A DNA stretch of 17,290 nt. Source: Bacteroidota bacterium. Lineage in GTDB: Bacteria; Bacteroidota; Bacteroidia; Bacteroidales; Dysgonomonadaceae. This document shows positions 13,653 to 17,290 of this stretch, one piece after another. The stretch lies in assembly GCA_023418255.1 (NCBI GenBank), contig JAEZZZ010000108.1, positions 1-17,290 of the forward strand, given 5' to 3'. The position numbers were made by a program, and so were the translations under genes. Below the pieces are notes generated by a model that saw nothing but the letters and a program-made list of their open reading frames with translations, did no database searches and had not been told where the DNA came from. Position 1 is the stretch's first letter. Each line of letters starts with the position of its first letter.

Positions 13653-16600
13653 ATGAAGAAAATACTTTTTGCAACGCTGTTTGTAGCGTTTTTGTTAAGC
13701 ACTACGTATGCACAAGAACAAGACAATCGCTACGCGGAAATTACCAATCCTAAATTGGTGTCGATAAACAAAGAAGCGCCACGAGCCAGTTTCTTTTCGT
13801 TTCGTAACTCCGAAGAGGCTTTGGCGGCCGATTATGCTTCCAAAGGTAGCGACTATCTGTTGCTAAATGGCACCTGGAAATTCCATTATGTGGAAGCATT
13901 CGATAAACGTCCGATGAGGGATTTTTATAATCTCGATTTTAATGCTTCAAGCTGGAGCGACATTCAAGTTCCCGGAAACTGGGAAATGCAAGGCTTCGGC
14001 GCACCCATTTATGTAAACGCGACGTATGAATTTACTTCGCCGGGACATCCGCCCTATTGGGACAAACCCGTTCCGCCGCTTGTACCGCGCAATTTCAATC
14101 CCACAGGAACCTATCGCAAAGAATTTGACATTCCCGCGTCGTGGCAAGGCAAAGAGTTGATTTTGAGTTCCGACGGAACAAAAGGCGCCGCCTTTTTCTA
14201 TCTCAACGGCGAATTTCTGGGAATGACCAAAGACAGCAAACTGCCGGCACGTTTCAATATCACGAAGTTGGCAAAAACAGGCAAAAACGTATTGGCAATA
14301 CAAATCCATCGATTTTCGGATGCCAGTTATCTTGAATGCCAGGACTTTTGGCGTATCAGCGGATTGGAACGCGATGTATATGTCTATGCGCGTCCGAAAG
14401 CGCATATTGCCGATTTCTTCGCTCGACCGCTGTTGGACGAAATCTATCAACATGGTAAGTTTACGCTCGATGTTGCCGTTGCCGCCGCTCAAAACAGCGG
14501 ACAGCACTATTCTGTAAGCTATCGATTACAAGATGCACAAGGAAATACGGTGGCACAAGAAACCAAAAATCAAAACATACAGCACGATTCATTATCCATT
14601 CGTTTTGAAAAAGACATTCCCAACGTGAAAAAATGGTCTGCCGAAGAACCCAATCTTTATGCGCTTTCCATTGAACTGAAAGATGCTTCCGGCAAGGTGT
14701 TGGAAGCGACAGCCATTAACGTGGGATTCCGCACGGCGGAAGTAAAAGGAACACAGTTTCTGGTAAATGGACAACCGGTGTTGGTGAAAGGTGTGAACTT
14801 GCACGAACATGACGAATATACGGGTCACTACGTGACGGAAGAATTGATGCGCAAGGACTTTGAGTTGTTCCGTAAATACAACGTAAACACCGTGCGCACA
14901 AGTCACTATCCGCAACCGGAATTGTTTTATAAACTTGCAGACGAATACGGTATTTATGTGATTGACGAAGCTAATATCGAAAGCCACGGAATGCAATACG
15001 ACTTGCGCGTGGGGGGCACACTGGCAAACAATCTGCTTTTTTTAGAAGACCATCTGAATCGCACGCGAGGAATGGTAGAACGAGACAAAAATCATCCTTC
15101 GGTGGTCACTTGGTCGCTCGGCAACGAAGCCGGAAACGGATATAATTTCTATGAAACTTATATGTGGACAAAAAAACGTGACATCACTCGTCCCGTGCAA
15201 TATGAGCGTGCTGTTTTCGAGTGGAATACTGATATATATTGTCCGATGTATCGCGACCCCGATGAGATGGTAAAATATGCCAACGACCCGCGTGCCGACA
15301 GACCATTGATTCAGTGTGAATACGCACACGCTATGGGCAACAGTCTTGGCAACTTTACAGAATATTGGAATTTGATTCGCGAATACCCCATTATGCAAGG
15401 AGGTTGCATTTGGGATTGGGTAGATCAAGGTTTGGTAAAAAAAGATGAAAACGGCGAAGAATATTGGGCTTACGGTGGCGACTTTGGAAGTGATGGCACA
15501 CCCAGCGCGGGCAATTTCTGCATCAATGGCATAATTTTTCCCGACCGTACCGTAAAACCACACACCGAAGAGATGCGCAAAGTATATCAAAATATTTGGT
15601 TTAAGAATTTCGACGCGCAAAAAGGCACGGTGGATGTTTATAACGAGAATTTCTTTATCGATTTGAGCCAATACACCCTTTCTTATACCATAAAACAGAT
15701 GGGAGAAGTGGTGAGAAAAGGCACTATCGAGGCCAACGTGGCGCCACAAGAAACCAAAACGGTTTCACTCAGTGGAGTGAACGGATTGTTTAAAAGCGAC
15801 AAAGAATATACCGTTGATTTTGAGGCTACGCAAAATACGGCGACGCGCCTTATTCCTTCGGGATGGGTTGTCGCACGCGACCAATTTGTTGTGAATGAGC
15901 TACCTCAATTTGCCCTAAAAACACAAAAGAGTGCTAATGTGAAAGAAGATGACACGTCGGTAATCGTTAGTGGAAAAGGATTTAAAGCAACTTTCGACAA
16001 GACATCCGGTGTGATGACCTCGTATGTCTTCGAAGGAAAAGAATATGTAAACAAAGGCTTCGGAATGCGCCCGTTCTTTTGGCGTGCTCTTATTGACAAT
16101 GATTACGGTGCAGGATTGCCGCGCAAACTGAAAGCATGGAAAGAGGCGTCCTATCAAGATCTGAAAGCGGAAAATTTCAACGTATACAAAGGGGAAGTCA
16201 CCACCATTTCATATAGATACACTTATCCCAAAGCAAAAGCCACAAATGACCTAACCTATACAATATATAACGACGGCACAGTTCGCGTAGAAAATCATTT
16301 CGACGGCACAAAAACGGATGCCGAATTGATTCTGCGTATCGGAATGCGCATGCAGCTTCCTGCCGATGTGGTGAACGCGGAATATTACGGCCGCGGACCG
16401 TGGGGCAATTATGCCGACAGAAAATACTCTGCATTTGTGGACAGATACGGTTTGCCTATCAGCGATATGGTTACAAAATATGTGTTACCGCAAGAAAATG
16501 CGCACCATACCGATACTCGTTGGCTGGCACTGACGAAATCGTCAGGCGAAGGATTACTTTTTGTTTCCGATGATGTGTTTGAGTTTAACGCGTCCAATTA

Positions 16601-16871
16601 TTTGCTTGAAATGCTTGATGGCGGCGAAAATCTGAATAACGATGCCGCCGTAGGCGACGCGCCACGCAATAAGCATATCAACGACTACAAACCTTCGCAA
16701 CTTGTGGACTTGTTTATCGACTACCGTATGCAAGGAGTGGGGGGTAACAACAGTTGGGGCAAATTGCCGATGGATCCTTATTTGATTCGTCCTAAAGAGG
16801 CAAATGTAAAATATGGATTTACGATTGTGCCGATTCGTGAATCGCGTGACATTGACGCGCTTTTTAAATAA
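13653..16871 (+). CDS. Secreted beta-galactosidase, GH2 family (LacZ-like)
   Basis: The 1072-residue enzyme begins with a signal peptide cleaved near Tyr-Ala at residue 20. It then has the five-part LacZ layout: a sugar-binding jelly roll (about 70-250), an Ig-like domain (about 255-362), the catalytic TIM barrel (about 365-650), a second Ig-like domain, and the large C-terminal beta-galactosidase small-chain domain (about 790-1068). Visible active-site motifs are RTSHYP with His418, DEANIESHG, the acid/base Glu492 in SLGNEAGNG, and the nucleophile Glu556 in CEYAHAMGNS. All are intact. It hydrolyses terminal beta-galactosides. Export, unlike cytoplasmic E. coli LacZ (1023 residues), suggests host or dietary glycans as substrate. 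No SusC/SusD pair is adjacent. It stands in its own unit, between two terminators. Confidence 0.95.
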   Translation: MKKILFATLFVAFLLSTTYAQEQDNRYAEITNPKLVSINKEAPRASFFSFRNSEEALAADYASKGSDYLLLNGTWKFHYVEAFDKRPMRDFYNLDFNASSWSDIQVPGNWEMQGFGAPIYVNATYEFTSPGHPPYWDKPVPPLVPRNFNPTGTYRKEFDIPASWQGKELILSSDGTKGAAFFYLNGEFLGMTKDSKLPARFNITKLAKTGKNVLAIQIHRFSDASYLECQDFWRISGLERDVYVYARPKAHIADFFARPLLDEIYQHGKFTLDVAVAAAQNSGQHYSVSYRLQDAQGNTVAQETKNQNIQHDSLSIRFEKDIPNVKKWSAEEPNLYALSIELKDASGKVLEATAINVGFRTAEVKGTQFLVNGQPVLVKGVNLHEHDEYTGHYVTEELMRKDFELFRKYNVNTVRTSHYPQPELFYKLADEYGIYVIDEANIESHGMQYDLRVGGTLANNLLFLEDHLNRTRGMVERDKNHPSVVTWSLGNEAGNGYNFYETYMWTKKRDITRPVQYERAVFEWNTDIYCPMYRDPDEMVKYANDPRADRPLIQCEYAHAMGNSLGNFTEYWNLIREYPIMQGGCIWDWVDQGLVKKDENGEEYWAYGGDFGSDGTPSAGNFCINGIIFPDRTVKPHTEEMRKVYQNIWFKNFDAQKGTVDVYNENFFIDLSQYTLSYTIKQMGEVVRKGTIEANVAPQETKTVSLSGVNGLFKSDKEYTVDFEATQNTATRLIPSGWVVARDQFVVNELPQFALKTQKSANVKEDDTSVIVSGKGFKATFDKTSGVMTSYVFEGKEYVNKGFGMRPFFWRALIDNDYGAGLPRKLKAWKEASYQDLKAENFNVYKGEVTTISYRYTYPKAKATNDLTYTIYNDGTVRVENHFDGTKTDAELILRIGMRMQLPADVVNAEYYGRGPWGNYADRKYSAFVDRYGLPISDMVTKYVLPQENAHHTDTRWLALTKSSGEGLLFVSDDVFEFNASNYLLEMLDGGENLNNDAAVGDAPRNKHINDYKPSQLVDLFIDYRMQGVGGNNSWGKLPMDPYLIRPKEANVKYGFTIVPIRESRDIDALFK

Positions 16872-16892
16872 ACATACAGATATAAGAATATT

Positions 16893-16928
16893 AAAAGGGA
16901 CATACTTTTTTACGAGTGTGTCCCTTTT
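16893..16928 (+). terminator. Intrinsic terminator after the beta-galactosidase gene
   Basis: AAAAGGGACA (16893-16902) pairs perfectly with TGTCCCTTTT (16919-16928); the stem can extend by three more pairs including one wobble. It starts 22 bases after the stop codon and is flanked by A and T runs. Confidence 0.86.
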
Positions 16929-16963
16929 CACATTTAGAGGGCTATTCGTTAAATTCAAATTTT

Positions 16964-17000
16964 AGAGCAAGCTTGATAGGTATTTCAGCCTTGCTCTTTT
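16964..17000 (+). terminator. Second terminator-like hairpin
   Basis: AGAGCAAG (16964-16971) pairs with CTTGCTCT (16990-16997) and is followed by TTTTTATA. The loop is 18 nt, long for a terminator. It may back up the previous one. The following 165 bases up to the IS end (17165) show no gene. Confidence 0.42.
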
Positions 17001-17207
17001 TATATTTTTGAAGGTTTTGTTTTCGGTTAATTTATTTTGAGTTTTTGAGCTTAAATCCGATGCAAAAAACACAACAATCCTGAAGAACTAAAAAAAGCTC
17101 TTCTATTTTGTGATTTTTAGATTTTATCAAGCCGATTGTCTGAAGCTTTTCTTCGCTATTTTTTAACATTGCTGTCCGCTAAACCTTTTTTTCGTCAGCA
17201 AAAATTA

Positions 17208-17237
17208 GGGCTGATTTCCCGGTATGGAATTCAGCCC
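17208..17237 (+). terminator. Hairpin upstream of the right-edge transposase
   Basis: A 12-bp stem with one mismatch pairs 17208-17219 with 17226-17237 around a 6-nt loop, followed by TTTT. It lies between the IS end and the transposase promoter, where it could stop transcription entering from outside, a known strategy of insertion sequences. Confidence 0.55.
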
Positions 17238-17244
17238 TTTTCGT

Positions 17245-17252
17245 TACTTTTG
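17245..17252 (+). promoter_or_regulatory. -7 box for the right-edge transposase
   Basis: TACTTTTG matches TAnnTTTG and lies 23 bases before the ATG at 17276, as in the related remnant (TAGTTTTG). Confidence 0.4.
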
Positions 17253-17275
17253 TTTTAAACAGAAAAACCATAACG

Positions 17276-17290
17276 ATGAACAAAAGTACA
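17276..17290 (+). CDS. Probable IS4-family transposase, first five codons
   Basis: Only MNKST is visible before the window ends. The identification as a transposase start rests on the upstream terminal repeat, hairpin and -7 box and on similarity to the start of the remnant frame at 7620 (MSKNT). Five residues alone would not support it. Confidence 0.45.

Larger units (their letters stand above)
17165..17290 (+). mobile_element. IS4-like insertion element, left end only (cut by window edge)
   Basis: A terminal-repeat-like sequence at 17165-17183 matches 7272-7290 at 17 of 19 bases. It is followed, in the same order as in the remnant, by a spacer of about 90-100 bases, a -7 box and a short M-(N/S)-K-x-T start. 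The element also carries a strong hairpin ahead of the transposase start. The outer boundary and completeness lie beyond what can be seen. Confidence 0.6.

Noticed and set aside
15042..15749. 235-codon minus-strand frame within the beta-galactosidase gene
   Set aside because: It is a shadow of the highly conserved catalytic domain of the GH2 enzyme and has no promoter or family resemblance.
1..17290. Composite transposon spanning the whole window
   Set aside because: The elements at the two edges belong to different IS families and the interior holds mostly core genes such as lon and trmN6.

Overview
The window looks like chromosomal DNA from a host-associated member of the Bacteroidetes, most likely order Bacteroidales. 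The evidence is AT-rich intergenic DNA with the Bacteroidetes promoter -7 box TAnnTTTG in front of most genes (often as TATCTTTG), weak or absent Shine-Dalgarno sequences, and protein families of typical Bacteroidales architecture (Lon, GH33 sialidase, large GH2 beta-galactosidase, DUF4372-style and IS1595-style transposases). The genus cannot be named from this sequence alone.

Layout, left to right. The left edge cuts an IS1595-like transposase on the minus strand. Then come an orphan ECF sigma factor with its own promoter, a Na+/Ca2+-type antiporter, a bidirectional terminator, and lon on the minus strand. A divergently transcribed tRNA1(Val) methyltransferase (trmN6) and a secreted GH33 sialidase follow. 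Next is a 460-bp internally deleted insertion-sequence remnant, then tRNA-Pro(GGG) and a GtrA-like membrane protein, both minus. A DHA2-type MFS exporter and a membrane-anchored SIMPL protein lie on the plus strand. A long perfect terminator separates these from a U32-family protein (minus). Last come a lipoprotein made of two ecotin domains, a secreted GH2 beta-galactosidase, and at the right edge the start of an IS4-like element whose terminal repeat matches the remnant at about 7.3 kb.

Most genes look monocistronic: strand changes are frequent, nearly every gene has its own -7 box, and six strong hairpin terminators separate units. Three products are predicted to be exported and to act on the host: the sialidase (removes terminal sialic acid), the beta-galactosidase (removes the galactose exposed beneath it) and the double ecotin (inhibits serine proteases such as those of gut or neutrophils). 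That is consistent with life on a mucosal surface, although the genes do not form one operon.

The most unusual item is the lipoprotein at 12584-13513. It carries two complete ecotin folds in one chain, each with its disulfide cysteines, but with different reactive-site P1 residues (Leu in the first, Arg in the second). This predicts a double-headed, surface-anchored protease inhibitor. Nothing resembling a CRISPR array, prophage or restriction system is visible.
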